The notes under the pieces were generated by a model. It saw nothing but the letters and a program-made list of their open reading frames with translations, did no database searches and had not been told where the DNA came from. This document shows, in pieces, positions 18,602-27,469 of a stretch of DNA of 64,000 nt; positions within the stretch are counted from its first letter, which is position 1, and each line of letters begins with the position of its first letter. This stretch comes from Xanthomonas sp. AM6 (lineage in GTDB: Bacteria; Pseudomonadota; Gammaproteobacteria; Xanthomonadales; Xanthomonadaceae): contig NZ_CP106869.1 of the NCBI RefSeq assembly GCF_025665335.1, forward strand, positions 956,501-1,020,500. The letters run 5' to 3'. A program made the translations under genes and the position numbers.

Positions 18602-19315
18602 ATGCGCCTTTTACTGGTCGAGGACAACGCCGATCTGGCCGATGCGATCGTGCGGCGCATGCGCCGCAGCGGGCATGCGGTGGATTGGCAGAGCGATGGA
18701 CTGGGTGCGGCCAGCGTGCTGCGCTACCAGAGCTTCGATCTGGTCGTGCTGGACATCGGCCTGCCCGGGCTGGACGGCTTGCGGGTGCTGGCCGGCTTGC
18801 GCGAGCGCGGCGACACCACGCCGGTGCTGATGCTGACCGCGCGCGACGGCATCGAGGACCGGGTGCAGGCGCTGGACGTGGGCGCGGACGATTACCTCGG
18901 CAAGCCGTTCGATTTCCGCGAGTTCGAGGCGCGCTGCCGGGTGCTGCTGCGGCGCAACCGCGGCAACGCCAGCGAGGTGGTGCAGCTGGGCGGCTTCGCC
19001 TTCGACAACGCCGCGCATACGGTCAGCCTGGACGGTGCGCCGATCGAGCTGCCCAACCGCGAATACCGCCTGCTGGAGATCCTGATCGGTCGGCTCGGTC
19101 AGGTGGTGGGCAAGGACGAGATCGGCAACGGCCTGTTCGGCTTCGACGACGAGGCCGGGCCGAACGCGATCGAGCTGTACGTCGGGCGCCTGCGCAAGAA
19201 GCTGGCCGGCGCGCCGCTGCGCATCGTCACCGTGCGCGGGGTCGGCTACAAGCTGGAAGCGGCCGAGCTCCAGGCGCCGCCGGCGCCGAGGCCGGACGCG
19301 GGCGCCGATGGCTGA
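18602..19315 (+). CDS. OmpR-family response regulator, TctD-like
   Basis: This 237-residue regulator has a receiver domain with phospho-acceptor Asp51 (VVLDIGLPG), acidic residues EDN at 7-9 and KPFD near 101. A C-terminal winged helix follows, ending VRGVGYKLE. It resembles TctD, which controls tricarboxylate uptake. It overlaps the kinase gene by eight bases and is divergent from the porin-citH genes, its likely targets. The G-rich repeat abuts the start codon and no ribosome binding site is visible. Initiation may therefore be leaderless or depend on the repeat structure. Confidence 0.92.
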   Translation: MRLLLVEDNADLADAIVRRMRRSGHAVDWQSDGLGAASVLRYQSFDLVVLDIGLPGLDGLRVLAGLRERGDTTPVLMLTARDGIEDRVQALDVGADDYLGKPFDFREFEARCRVLLRRNRGNASEVVQLGGFAFDNAAHTVSLDGAPIELPNREYRLLEILIGRLGQVVGKDEIGNGLFGFDDEAGPNAIELYVGRLRKKLAGAPLRIVTVRGVGYKLEAAELQAPPAPRPDAGADG

Positions 19316-20696
19316 GGCCGCGCTGCCGGCGCCGTCGATCCGGCGCACGCTGCTGCTGTACCTGGGCGCGCTGTCGCTGCTCGGCGCGGTGGCGCTGTTC
19401 TTCGCCGCGCGCGACTACGGCCAGCGCGCCGCCAACCGTTCCTACGACCACCTGCTGGTGTCCTCGGCACTGTCGATCGTCGATTCGGTGGCGCTGGCCG
19501 ACGGGCAATGGCAGGTGGACCTGCCGTACGCGGCGCTGGACCTGCTGGCGATGGCGCCGGAAGACCGGGTGTTCTACCGCGTGTTCGATGCGCGCGGGCG
19601 CACCATCACCGGCTACGGCGATCTGCCGAAGGCGCCGTCGCTGCCGCGCGCCAGCGCCGCGCCGCGGCTGTTCGATGCGTTCTACAGCGGCGAGCGGGTG
19701 CGCTTCGCGGTCGTGGCGCGGCGGGTGTCGTCGGCGGCGGCGCAGGACGAGGTGTGGGTGCAGGTCGGGCAGACCCGGCGCGCGCGCGAAGCGCTGGCGC
19801 AGGACGTGGTGCTGCACGCGCTGGTCGCGATCGCGCTGCTGTCGCTGCTGTCGCTGGCGCTGGTGTGGCTGGGCGTGTACCGCGCATTGCGCCCGCTGCA
19901 GCGGATCGAGCGCGACCTGTCGCGGCGCGAGCCGTCGGAACTCAAGCCGCTGGCGATGGCCGCGCCGCAGGAAATGCACCAGATGGTGGCGGCGCTGAAC
20001 CGCTTCATGGCGCGCCTGGCCGGCAGCAACGAGACCCTGCGCGCATTCATGGCCGAGGCCGCGCACCAGATGCGCACGCCGCTGGCGGCGCTGCGCGCGC
20101 AGGCGCAACTGGCGCTGGACGACGACGACCCGCGCGACATGCGCCGCAGCCTGGAAGCGATCGAGCGCAACGCCACGCACATGAGCCGGCTGCTCAACCA
20201 GTTGCTCAGCGACGCCAGCGTGATCCACCGCGCCAACCTGCAGCGCTACGCCAGCGTGGACCTGGCCGAAGTGGTGCACCAGGCCTTGCACGAGGCGCTG
20301 CCGCAGTCGCAGCCGCAGCCGCGCGTGCAGCTGGCCATCGCCAGCGAGGCGGCGCTGGTGCGCGGCGACGCGCTGCTGCTGCGCGAGGCGATCAAGAACC
20401 TGATCGACAACGCCTGCAAGTACGGCGGCGACGGCGCGCTGCAGGTGGCGCTGACCTGCGAGGCGCGCGATTGCGTGGTGACCGTGGCCGACCATGGCCC
20501 CGGCATCGCCGCCGCCGATGCCGAGCGCGTGTTCGAGCGCTTCGCGCGCGGCGAGGGCGCGGCCGCCGGCGGCGCCGGGCTGGGCCTGGCGATCGTCAAG
20601 CGCGTGGTCGACAGCCATGGCGGGCGCATCGATCTGTCCAACCGCGTCGGCGGCGGCCTGATCGCCAGCCTGCGCCTGCCGAGGTTGCATCCATGA
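19308..20696 (+). CDS. Sensor histidine kinase, TctE-like
   Basis: This 462-residue membrane kinase has two helices (about 12-34 and 168-190) enclosing a periplasmic sensor domain of the two-component-kinase N-terminal type. A HAMP-like segment, the phospho-acceptor His253 in EAAHQMRTPLAA, and a HATPase domain follow. The HATPase domain has the N box (NLIDNACKYG) and GAGLGLAIVKR. The architecture matches TctE-type kinases. It overlaps the regulator upstream by eight bases and the binding-protein gene downstream by four (ATGA). The three genes form one translationally coupled unit, probably sensing citrate or a related acid. Confidence 0.92.
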   Translation: MAEAALPAPSIRRTLLLYLGALSLLGAVALFFAARDYGQRAANRSYDHLLVSSALSIVDSVALADGQWQVDLPYAALDLLAMAPEDRVFYRVFDARGRTITGYGDLPKAPSLPRASAAPRLFDAFYSGERVRFAVVARRVSSAAAQDEVWVQVGQTRRAREALAQDVVLHALVAIALLSLLSLALVWLGVYRALRPLQRIERDLSRREPSELKPLAMAAPQEMHQMVAALNRFMARLAGSNETLRAFMAEAAHQMRTPLAALRAQAQLALDDDDPRDMRRSLEAIERNATHMSRLLNQLLSDASVIHRANLQRYASVDLAEVVHQALHEALPQSQPQPRVQLAIASEAALVRGDALLLREAIKNLIDNACKYGGDGALQVALTCEARDCVVTVADHGPGIAAADAERVFERFARGEGAAAGGAGLGLAIVKRVVDSHGGRIDLSNRVGGGLIASLRLPRLHP

Positions 20697-21775
20697 CCGT
20701 GCTCCAGGCGTTTCGCGCCGCCGCGCTGCTGCTGGGCTGCGTCCTGGCCCATGCCGCTGCCGCCGCGCCCGGCGACGTGCGCCGCTTCCCGGCGCAGGGC
20801 GCGCCCGACGCGCGGCTGTGCATCCAGGGGTCGACCGACATCGAGGTGTTCGCCGCGGTGATCGGCGACTACCAGCGGCTGCATCCGCGCACCGAAGTGG
20901 TGTACCAGGACGTGATCGCCTGGGACATGTACCGGCGCTACCTGCACCCGCAACCCGGCGCACGCTGCGCCGACCTGTTGATCAGCACCAGCATGGACCT
21001 GCAGACCAAGCTGGTGAACGACGGCCACGCGCTCACGCACCGCTCGCCGCAGACCGAGGCGCTGCCGGCATGGGCGCAGTGGCGGCACGAGGTGTTCGGG
21101 ATCAGCTACGAGCCGGTGGCGATCGTCTACAACAAGGCGCGGCTGCCGGCGGCGCAGGTGCCGCGCACGCGCCGCCAGCTGCTGGAGCTGCTGCGCGCGC
21201 CGGGCATGCCGCTGCGCGGCAGGATCGGCACCTACGACGTGGAGCGCAGCGGCGTCGGCTACCTGTTCGCGACCCAGGACGGGCAGATCGGCAGCATGGC
21301 CGGCGCCCTGCTGGCGGCGCTGGGCGACAACCAGGTGGTGCTGGAGGAGCGCACCGGCGTGCTGCTGGACCGGGTCAGCCGCGGCGACCTGCTGCTGGCC
21401 TACAACGTGCTCGGGTCCTATGCGCAGGCGCGGATCGACGCCGGCGCGCCGCTGGCGATCGTGCAGCCGGAGGACTACACCCTGGTCGCGCTGCGCACCG
21501 CCGTGATTCCGCGCGATACGCCGCACGCGGCCGAGGCGCGCCGCTTCCTGGACTACCTGCTGTCGCCGCGCGGCCAGCAGGTGCTGTCGCGCGAGGCGCG
21601 GCTCAAGCCGATCCTGCCGATGCCCGGCGGCCCGGGCGCCATGGCGCCGGCGGCGACCCCGGCGTTCCGCCCGATCGCGCTGGGACCGGGCTTGCTGGTG
21701 TACCTGGACGCGCTCAAGCGCCGCCAGTTCCTGGACGCCTGGCGCAGCAGCATGCGCCGCAAGCCGCCGCGCTGA
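20693..21775 (+). CDS. Periplasmic substrate-binding protein coupled to the two-component system
   Basis: This 360-residue protein has a Sec signal peptide (about 1-24, ending HAAAAAP) and resembles extracellular solute-binding proteins of ABC transporters. Segments such as CIQGSTDIEVFAAVIGDY and VAIVYNKARLP are seen in that fold. The ATG overlaps the kinase stop codon, so it is made together with the TctE-like kinase. No ABC permease or ATPase gene is nearby. It may therefore present a ligand to the kinase rather than to a transporter. This is inferred from context only; its ligand cannot be read from the sequence. Confidence 0.82.
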   Translation: MTVLQAFRAAALLLGCVLAHAAAAAPGDVRRFPAQGAPDARLCIQGSTDIEVFAAVIGDYQRLHPRTEVVYQDVIAWDMYRRYLHPQPGARCADLLISTSMDLQTKLVNDGHALTHRSPQTEALPAWAQWRHEVFGISYEPVAIVYNKARLPAAQVPRTRRQLLELLRAPGMPLRGRIGTYDVERSGVGYLFATQDGQIGSMAGALLAALGDNQVVLEERTGVLLDRVSRGDLLLAYNVLGSYAQARIDAGAPLAIVQPEDYTLVALRTAVIPRDTPHAAEARRFLDYLLSPRGQQVLSREARLKPILPMPGGPGAMAPAATPAFRPIALGPGLLVYLDALKRRQFLDAWRSSMRRKPPR

Positions 21776-22028
21776 GGCGCCGCTCGTCGCTGCGTTCGGC
21801 GTGCGAGGGGTGGCGGCGCGAGGGTGCGCTGGCTGCGCGCTCCGTCGCCGCGCTGCTCGGTGCGCCGCCGGCCTGCGGACCCTGCGTCTGCGTCTGCGGC
21901 CGGTCCGGCGCCGCGCGGCCCTTGTCCGGCCACCAGTCGGGCGCGCCGCGCAGGACCGATCCGCTGCGGTCGAGCCGCATAGCGCGGCCGGGGCGACACC
22001 CCTTCGCCGCGCATGCCAGACTGTCGGC

Positions 22029-22667
22029 ATGGAGACGCCGAAGATCCTGGTCGCCGACGACCATCCCCTGTTCCGCGCCGCGGTGCTGCACGCGCTGCGC
22101 CAGGCCCTGCCGCGCGCACGGGTGACCGAGGCGGCCAGTGCCGGCACGGTGGATGCCGCGCTGGCCGCGCAGCCGGACATCGACCTGGTCCTGCTGGACC
22201 TGGCGATGCCCGGCGCGCGCGGCTTCTCGGCGCTGCTGCACGTGCGCGGAGAGCATCCGGACGTGCCGGTGGTGGTGATCTCCTCCAACGACCACCCGCG
22301 GGTGATCCGCCGCGCGCAGCAGTTCGGCGCGGCCGGGTTCATCCCCAAGTCCTCGCCGGCCGAGACCATCGGCATCGCGGTGGCGGCGGTGCTGGACGGC
22401 GGCACCTGGTTCCCGCCGCTGACCGCCGCGCGCTCGGAGGCCGACGCGCAGCTGGCCGCGCGCCTGGCGCAACTGACCCCGCAGCAGTTCCGCGTGCTGC
22501 TGTGCCTGGCCGACGGCCTGCTCAACAAGCAGATCGCCTACGAGCTGGGCCTGGCCGAGAACACGGTGAAGGTGCATGTGACGGCGATCCTGAAGAAGCT
22601 CGAATGCCACAGCCGTACCCAGGCCGCGGTGCTGGTCAAGGCGCTGGAGCCGGAAGGCGAGGCCTGA
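22029..22667 (+). CDS. NarL/LuxR-family response regulator
   Basis: This 212-residue regulator has a receiver domain with phospho-acceptor Asp57 in VLLDLAMPG and a conserved Lys in IPKSS near 113. It ends in a LuxR-type helix-turn-helix (about 145-200) containing NKQIAYELGLAENTVKVHV. The ATG at 22029 is preceded by CAGACT six bases upstream and by no ribosome binding site, so a leaderless start is possible. A DctB-like hybrid kinase lies 700 bp away on the opposite strand. The two could form a pair controlling the porin-dctA genes beyond the kinase, but this partnership is inferred from position. Confidence 0.9.
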   Translation: METPKILVADDHPLFRAAVLHALRQALPRARVTEAASAGTVDAALAAQPDIDLVLLDLAMPGARGFSALLHVRGEHPDVPVVVISSNDHPRVIRRAQQFGAAGFIPKSSPAETIGIAVAAVLDGGTWFPPLTAARSEADAQLAARLAQLTPQQFRVLLCLADGLLNKQIAYELGLAENTVKVHVTAILKKLECHSRTQAAVLVKALEPEGEA

Positions 22668-22783
22668 ACCGCCGCGCGGCCGGCGGCCGCGCGATGCGCC
22701 GGGAGCATTTTCCGCCGCGCCCGGATACGCGATGCTATGCACTGGCGCCCGCGCTTCCTGCGGGCCGACAGGGACCCCCGACC

Positions 22784-23125
22784 ATGCCCATCCGCAACGA
22801 GCAGATCGCCTACTACCCGTTCCTGCAGGAAATGCTGGACGACGACTACTTTCCCTCCTTCCTGGTCGGCAAGGGCCAGAAGATCCTGCTGCGGCTGTGC
22901 GAGGCGATCGAGGCGCAGGCGCCGCAGGACCTGCCCGCGCTGTACCGGCTCACCCACGCCGCCACCGAGGAATTCAACGCGCTGGCGCAGGAATTCGAGG
23001 CGCACGACAGCGAGATCGAGACCGCCGCGCGCGACAACATCGGCGTGGACTTCCTGTACATCGCCAAGACCTACGGCTTCGAAGCCGCCGACGCCGAGGA
23101 ACTGATCGCCCCGCGCGAGTGGTGA
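22784..23125 (+). CDS. DUF5713-like small cytoplasmic protein
   Basis: This 113-residue acidic protein begins MPIRNEQIAYYPFLQEML and resembles the uncharacterised DUF5713 family. It is rich in helices, has no signal peptide or membrane helix, and has a conserved-looking centre LTHAATEEFNALAQEF. No function can be given. It lies 116 bp after the LuxR-type regulator and before a dispersed intergenic repeat. The high Glu/Asp content, aromatic N-terminus and codon use match a real gene. Confidence 0.7.
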   Translation: MPIRNEQIAYYPFLQEMLDDDYFPSFLVGKGQKILLRLCEAIEAQAPQDLPALYRLTHAATEEFNALAQEFEAHDSEIETAARDNIGVDFLYIAKTYGFEAADAEELIAPREW

Positions 23126-23188
23126 GCGGGGCGGTGACGGTGCGCGCGGCCGGTGGGCCAGGGCGCGCCGCGGCTGTTCCCTTCTCCC

Positions 23189-23335
23189 ATCGGACCATGG
23201 CCCCTTCTGGGGGGAAGGTGGCCCGCAGGGCCGGATGAGGGTACGGGCGCAGCCTCGCGCACTCGAACGCAGCGGGTCGCCTTCGCGCCGGACCCTCGCC
23301 CCAACCCCTCTCCCGGTGGGCGAGGGGCTACGGCG
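23189..23335. repeat. Dispersed intergenic repeat, copy 1
   Basis: Two blocks are present: A (23189-23256, GACCATGG to GGGCGCAGCCTCGCG) and B (about 23279-23335, ACCCTCGCCCCAACCCCTCTCCC). Both recur, on the opposite strand and in the reverse order, at 35.3-35.5 kb. The repeat lies just beyond the DUF5713 gene and ends about 20 bp before the convergent hybrid kinase stop codon. Confidence 0.75.
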
Positions 23336-23355
23336 CGCCGCTGTGAGAAGAGGGG

Positions 23356-26028
23356 CTAATGCCGCGGTGGAAGAGGAGCTTGGCCGCGACGCAGCAGCAT
23401 CTGCGTCATCAGTGCGCGCAGCGCCGGGGCGCGGACCGGCTTGGCCAGGAAGCCCCAGCCGCGTTCCTGGGCCAGGGCGCGCAGCGCCGGATCCGGTTCG
23501 GCGGTGACCAGGATCACCCGCGGTTCGGCGTTCCAGCGCCGGCATAGCTGTGCGAACAGGGTCGGGCCGTCGCGCTCGCCCATGCGCACGTCCAGCAGCA
23601 CCAGCTCCGGCGCCTGCGCCGGCTGCGCCGCGGCCAGCGCGTCGTCCGGGCCGGCGGCCAGTTCCACCCGGCATGCCCAGCGCTCCAGCAGCGTGCGGCT
23701 GGCCTCGCACACCCGCGGGTCGTCGTCGATGCACCACACCCGGCAGCCGTGCAGGATCGGGTCGTCGCCGTTGTCGCTGGCCACCGCGGTCGGCGGCTGC
23801 ACCTGCGCCGCGGCGGCGGCGTCGCCCAGCGCCACGGTGACCGCGAACACGCTGCCGCGGCCGAGCTGCGAGCGCAGCCCGATGCGGTGGCCGAGCAGGC
23901 GGCCGATGCGCTCCACGATGGCCAGGCCCAGGCCGGCGCCGCGGTCGTGGGCGACGCCGTCGCCGAGGCGGCGGAACTCCTCGAAGATCTCCTGCTGCAG
24001 CGCTTCGGGAATGCCCGGGCCCTGGTCGTGGACCTCGATGCGCAGGTGGTCGCCGTCGCGGCGGCAGCCCAGCAGCACGCGGCCGCGCGGGGTGTAGCGC
24101 AGCGCGTTGGACAGGAAGTTCTGCAGGATGCGCCGCAGCAGGGTCTCGTCGCTGCGCACCGCGGCGCGGGTCGGCACGTAGTCCAGGCGCAGCCCGCGGT
24201 CCTCTGCGACGATGCCGAATTCGTGCGCCAGGGTCTGCAGCAGCGGGCCCAGCGCGAAGTCGCGCACCTGGGTCTTCAGCGTGCCCGCTTCCAGCCGCGA
24301 GATGTCCAGCAGGCTGTTGAGGATCGCGTCCTGCGCGACCAGCGCGTTGTCCACGTGGTCGGCGATCTGCCGCGCATCGTCGTCGTGCAGCTTGCCGCGC
24401 AGCGCCGAGACGAACATGCGCGCGGCGTTGAGCGGCTGCAGCAGGTCGTGCACCGCCGAGGCGACGAAGCGGGTCTTGTAGCGGTTGGCGTTCTCGGCCT
24501 CGCGCTTGGCGTCGGCCAGGTCGCGGGTGCGCTCGGCGACGCGGTGCTCGAGCGCGTCGGCCAGCGAGCGCAGTTCGCGCGCGGCGTTCTTGTAGCTGGT
24601 GATGTCGGCATAGCTGGTGACGAAGCCGCCGTCGGGCAGCGGGTTGCCGCGGATCTCCAGCACCGTGCCGTCGTCCTTCTCGCTCTCGCGCATGTGCGGG
24701 CGGCCGCTGCGCAGGTGGTCCAGGCGCCGCTGGATCGCCGCTTCCACCGGACCGGGGCCGAGCAGGCCGCGGCGCGCGTTGTAGCGGAACACGTCCTCGA
24801 TCGGGCGGCCGATGCGGATCAGTTCCGGCGGGAAGCGGAAGATCTCCAGGTAGCGCGAATTCCACGCCACCAGGCGCAGCTGCGCATCGATGATCACCAC
24901 GCCCTGCGGCAGGTGCTCCAGGCTGCGGCTCAGGCCGGTGTCGGCCTGCTGCGCGGCCTGCACGATGCCGTCCTGCGCGGTGCGCAGCTCCTGCGCGTGC
25001 TGTTGCAGCAGCGACTCCAGTTCGCGCCGGCTGCGCTGACGCAGCCGCGCCAGGCGCTGGCGCTGCTGGAACAGCAGGCCCAGGAACACCAGCGCCAGCC
25101 AGACGCCGGCCGCGGCCAGCGCGGCGGCGCGGCCGGCGGCGCGGCTGCCGCCGATGTCGTGCAGCAGGTGCAGGCGCCAGCCGCTCTCCGCCAGCGGCAT
25201 GCTCTGCCACAGCACGGGCGCCGGTTGCGCCGGCGCGCCGATGCGCATCACCTGGCCGCCGTCGTCCAGCGTCTCCAGGCTGCGCCGCTGCGCCGGCAGC
25301 AGCGCCTGCCGGGCGTACTGGCGGGTGGCCAGCAGCTCCTCGCGTTCGCGCGCGCTGAGCGGCTGCAGCTGGCGGTAGCGCCAGGCGTCGCGGCTGGACA
25401 GGAACACCACGCCGTGGCGGTCGCTGACCAGCACCACGTCGGGCACGCGCAGCCACTCGCGCTCCAGCGCGGCCAGCTCGATCTTGATCACGATCACGCC
25501 GAGGGTGCGCCCGGCCTCGTCGCGGATCGCCTGCGACAGGAAATAGCCGGGCACGCCAGTGGTCATGCCGATGCCGTAGAAACGGCCGCTGCCCTGCGCC
25601 AGCGCCTGTTTCACGTAAGGACGGAAGCTGTAGTCGGCGCCGACGTTGCTGCTGGCCAGGCGCCAGTTGCTGGCGGCCACGGCGACGCCGTCGGCGCCGA
25701 TCAGGGTCAGCGTCGAGGAGCGGGTGACGTCGTTGGCGCGCTCCAGTTTCAGGTTCAGCCGCTGGTGCGCGGCTGGGTCCAGCGGCCGAGTCAATGCGTC
25801 GCGCAGTTCCGGATCCAGCGCCAGCACCTGCGGCAGGGTGCGGTAGCGGTCGATGCGCTGCTGCAGGGTCTGCGCGTACAGCTCCAGTTGCTGGCGCAGC
25901 TGCCGGCTCTCGGCGCGCAACGCGCGCTGTTCGGCGAAATGCCCGGCCGACAGCATCGCCAGGGCCATGCCGCCCAGGACGGCGAGCAGCAGCAGGGCGA
26001 GGTGGCGGTAGCGCGAGGCGGAATACAT
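23356..26028 (-). CDS. Hybrid sensor histidine kinase with DctB-like periplasmic sensor
   Basis: This 890-residue membrane protein has helices at about 9-28 and 300-320 enclosing a double-Cache-type periplasmic domain like that of the dicarboxylate sensor DctB. It continues with a coiled coil, a PAS domain (about 365-480), and a HisKA domain with His527 in ASAVHDLLQPLN. A HATPase domain (NFLSNALRYTP and GAGLGLAIVER) and a receiver domain with Asp813 (VLLDVRMG) complete it. The order is that of PAS hybrid kinases that signal to LuxR-type regulators. It is transcribed in the same direction as an upstream porin whose own upstream region is shared with dctA, so C4-dicarboxylates are the most likely signal. 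Confidence 0.9.
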   Translation of the reverse strand: MYSASRYRHLALLLLAVLGGMALAMLSAGHFAEQRALRAESRQLRQQLELYAQTLQQRIDRYRTLPQVLALDPELRDALTRPLDPAAHQRLNLKLERANDVTRSSTLTLIGADGVAVAASNWRLASSNVGADYSFRPYVKQALAQGSGRFYGIGMTTGVPGYFLSQAIRDEAGRTLGVIVIKIELAALEREWLRVPDVVLVSDRHGVVFLSSRDAWRYRQLQPLSAREREELLATRQYARQALLPAQRRSLETLDDGGQVMRIGAPAQPAPVLWQSMPLAESGWRLHLLHDIGGSRAAGRAAALAAAGVWLALVFLGLLFQQRQRLARLRQRSRRELESLLQQHAQELRTAQDGIVQAAQQADTGLSRSLEHLPQGVVIIDAQLRLVAWNSRYLEIFRFPPELIRIGRPIEDVFRYNARRGLLGPGPVEAAIQRRLDHLRSGRPHMRESEKDDGTVLEIRGNPLPDGGFVTSYADITSYKNAARELRSLADALEHRVAERTRDLADAKREAENANRYKTRFVASAVHDLLQPLNAARMFVSALRGKLHDDDARQIADHVDNALVAQDAILNSLLDISRLEAGTLKTQVRDFALGPLLQTLAHEFGIVAEDRGLRLDYVPTRAAVRSDETLLRRILQNFLSNALRYTPRGRVLLGCRRDGDHLRIEVHDQGPGIPEALQQEIFEEFRRLGDGVAHDRGAGLGLAIVERIGRLLGHRIGLRSQLGRGSVFAVTVALGDAAAAAQVQPPTAVASDNGDDPILHGCRVWCIDDDPRVCEASRTLLERWACRVELAAGPDDALAAAQPAQAPELVLLDVRMGERDGPTLFAQLCRRWNAEPRVILVTAEPDPALRALAQERGWGFLAKPVRAPALRALMTQMLLRRGQAPLPPRH

Positions 26029-26208
26029 GCGACGTGGACGCGGGCGGACGATGGCCGTCAGCTTAGCGGCAGCAGCGGGTGCGCTGGTGGTGCGGCGTCG
26101 TGCAGGCGGCGTTGCGCCGCTGCGACCGGGCCGCCGGCCGTCGTGGCCGGGGCGCCGTGATCGGCGTTTCCCGCTGGGGCGTCACCCGAGCGGGATTGCC
26201 GATGGGGG

Positions 26209-26306
26209 CCGATCGGGACGCGCGGATCCGGACGTTCCGATCGGGGTGTACCGATCGGGATGTGCCGATCAGTGCACCCCGATCAGAACGCGTCGATCAG
26301 AACTGC
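26209..26306. repeat. Seven tandem 14-bp repeats with a GATC core
   Basis: Consecutive 14-bp units start at 26209, 26223, 26237, 26251, 26265, 26279 and 26293. Most begin CCGATCGG or CCGATCAG; the second has GGATCC. Every unit keeps GATC, or the overlapping GGATCC, at the same phase. The last unit covers the porin stop codon at 26297. The array lies in the 268-bp gap upstream of the hybrid kinase start. Confidence 0.85.
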
Positions 26307-27469
26307 ACCTGCGCGCGCAGGTCGATCGAGTCCGGCTTGGTGTGCACGCCGGCGCGTTCGGCATCGGCGCGCACGTAGTTGGCCTGGAACTTGAAGTGGC
26401 TGGTCAGGTACCAGTTGGCGCCGAAGGTCCAGTTGTGCTCGCGGCCGCCGAGGATGCTGCCGTCGTTCAGGTCCAGGCGGCTGTAGCGGGCCAGCAGCTC
26501 GACCGCGCCGTAGGCGTTGGCCGGCTTGATGTTGGCGACGTTGCCGGCGCTGTACGGGCGCGATTCGCCGGTCAGCACGTAGCTGGCGAAGATGTACTGG
26601 CCGTCGGCGGTGTAGTCGGGGCGGCCGTTGTCGCGGGTGACCTCGGCGCGCAGCGCCTCGCCCTGCAGCGAGAACGGGCCCTTGATCCAGATCCCCTCCA
26701 GGCCGGTGCGGCGCACCTGGTCGGCATCGACCAGGGTGCCCGAATCGACCAGGCGCACGTCGGTCAGGCCGGCTTCCGGGCGCGCGCGCAGGCGCACGCG
26801 CGGGCTGAAGCTCACGTCCAGGCCGTTGTGATAGCCGCGCGGGTTCTCCTGCGAATACGCCAGGCCCAGGTGCAGCACGTCGCCCTCGGCCTTGAACGGG
26901 GTCCACACGCCGCGCACCGCCTGGGTGGTGCCGGGGTTGTCGCCCTGCAGGTCCTTGCCGCCGTACGCGCCGGCCTGCAACAGGTACTGCGGACGCTCGA
27001 AGGTCCATTCCACGCCGGTGCGGCGGCCCTGGTAGATCGCCTGGATCGGCAGCGCGGTTTCCAGGAAGCTGTCGGCGCGCGAGCTGGTCACGCCTTCCAG
27101 GCCGACCGGCACCTTGATGTAGCCCAGGCGCACCTTGCCGTAGTCGCTGCCGAACAGCGCCTTGGTCTCGAAGCGGAAGAACACGTCCAGCCACAGCTTG
27201 GACTGGAAGTCGAAGTACACCATCGCGTCGTACACGCCCTTCTTCTTCAGCGTGGCGCCGAATTCCTTGCGCCGGAACGCGTTGTCGTCCTCCAGGCGCG
27301 CGTCGTCGTCGGAGAAGTTGTTCCAGTCGTAGCCGTAGTTGCCGGTCAGGGCCAGCTCGGTGCCGTCGTTGAAGGCGACCTTGGTCGGCCAGTCGTCGAA
27401 GCCGGCGGCGGCGGCGGCGGGAGCGGCGGCGGTCAGGCACAGCGCGGCGAAGAGAAGGGTATGGCGCAT
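26297..27469 (-). CDS. OprP/OprO-family outer-membrane porin (dicarboxylate-linked)
   Basis: This 390-residue porin has a signal peptide (about 1-22, ending AAAAAGF) and a C-terminal phenylalanine (RAQVQF). It has the alternating aromatic beta-strand pattern of the phosphate-selective porin O/P family. It is a relative of the porin at 17.2 kb; segments such as GDVLHLGLAYSQE and VLTGESRPYS parallel that protein. It is divergent from dctA across a 470-bp regulatory region and followed by the DctB-like kinase. A role in letting C4-dicarboxylates cross the outer membrane is therefore more likely than phosphate uptake, but this is contextual. Confidence 0.88.
   Translation of the reverse strand: MRHTLLFAALCLTAAAPAAAAAGFDDWPTKVAFNDGTELALTGNYGYDWNNFSDDDARLEDDNAFRRKEFGATLKKKGVYDAMVYFDFQSKLWLDVFFRFETKALFGSDYGKVRLGYIKVPVGLEGVTSSRADSFLETALPIQAIYQGRRTGVEWTFERPQYLLQAGAYGGKDLQGDNPGTTQAVRGVWTPFKAEGDVLHLGLAYSQENPRGYHNGLDVSFSPRVRLRARPEAGLTDVRLVDSGTLVDADQVRRTGLEGIWIKGPFSLQGEALRAEVTRDNGRPDYTADGQYIFASYVLTGESRPYSAGNVANIKPANAYGAVELLARYSRLDLNDGSILGGREHNWTFGANWYLTSHFKFQANYVRADAERAGVHTKPDSIDLRAQVQF

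Noticed and set aside
26209-26306. CRISPR array
   Set aside because: Units are contiguous 14-mers with no spacers of CRISPR length and no cas genes are present.
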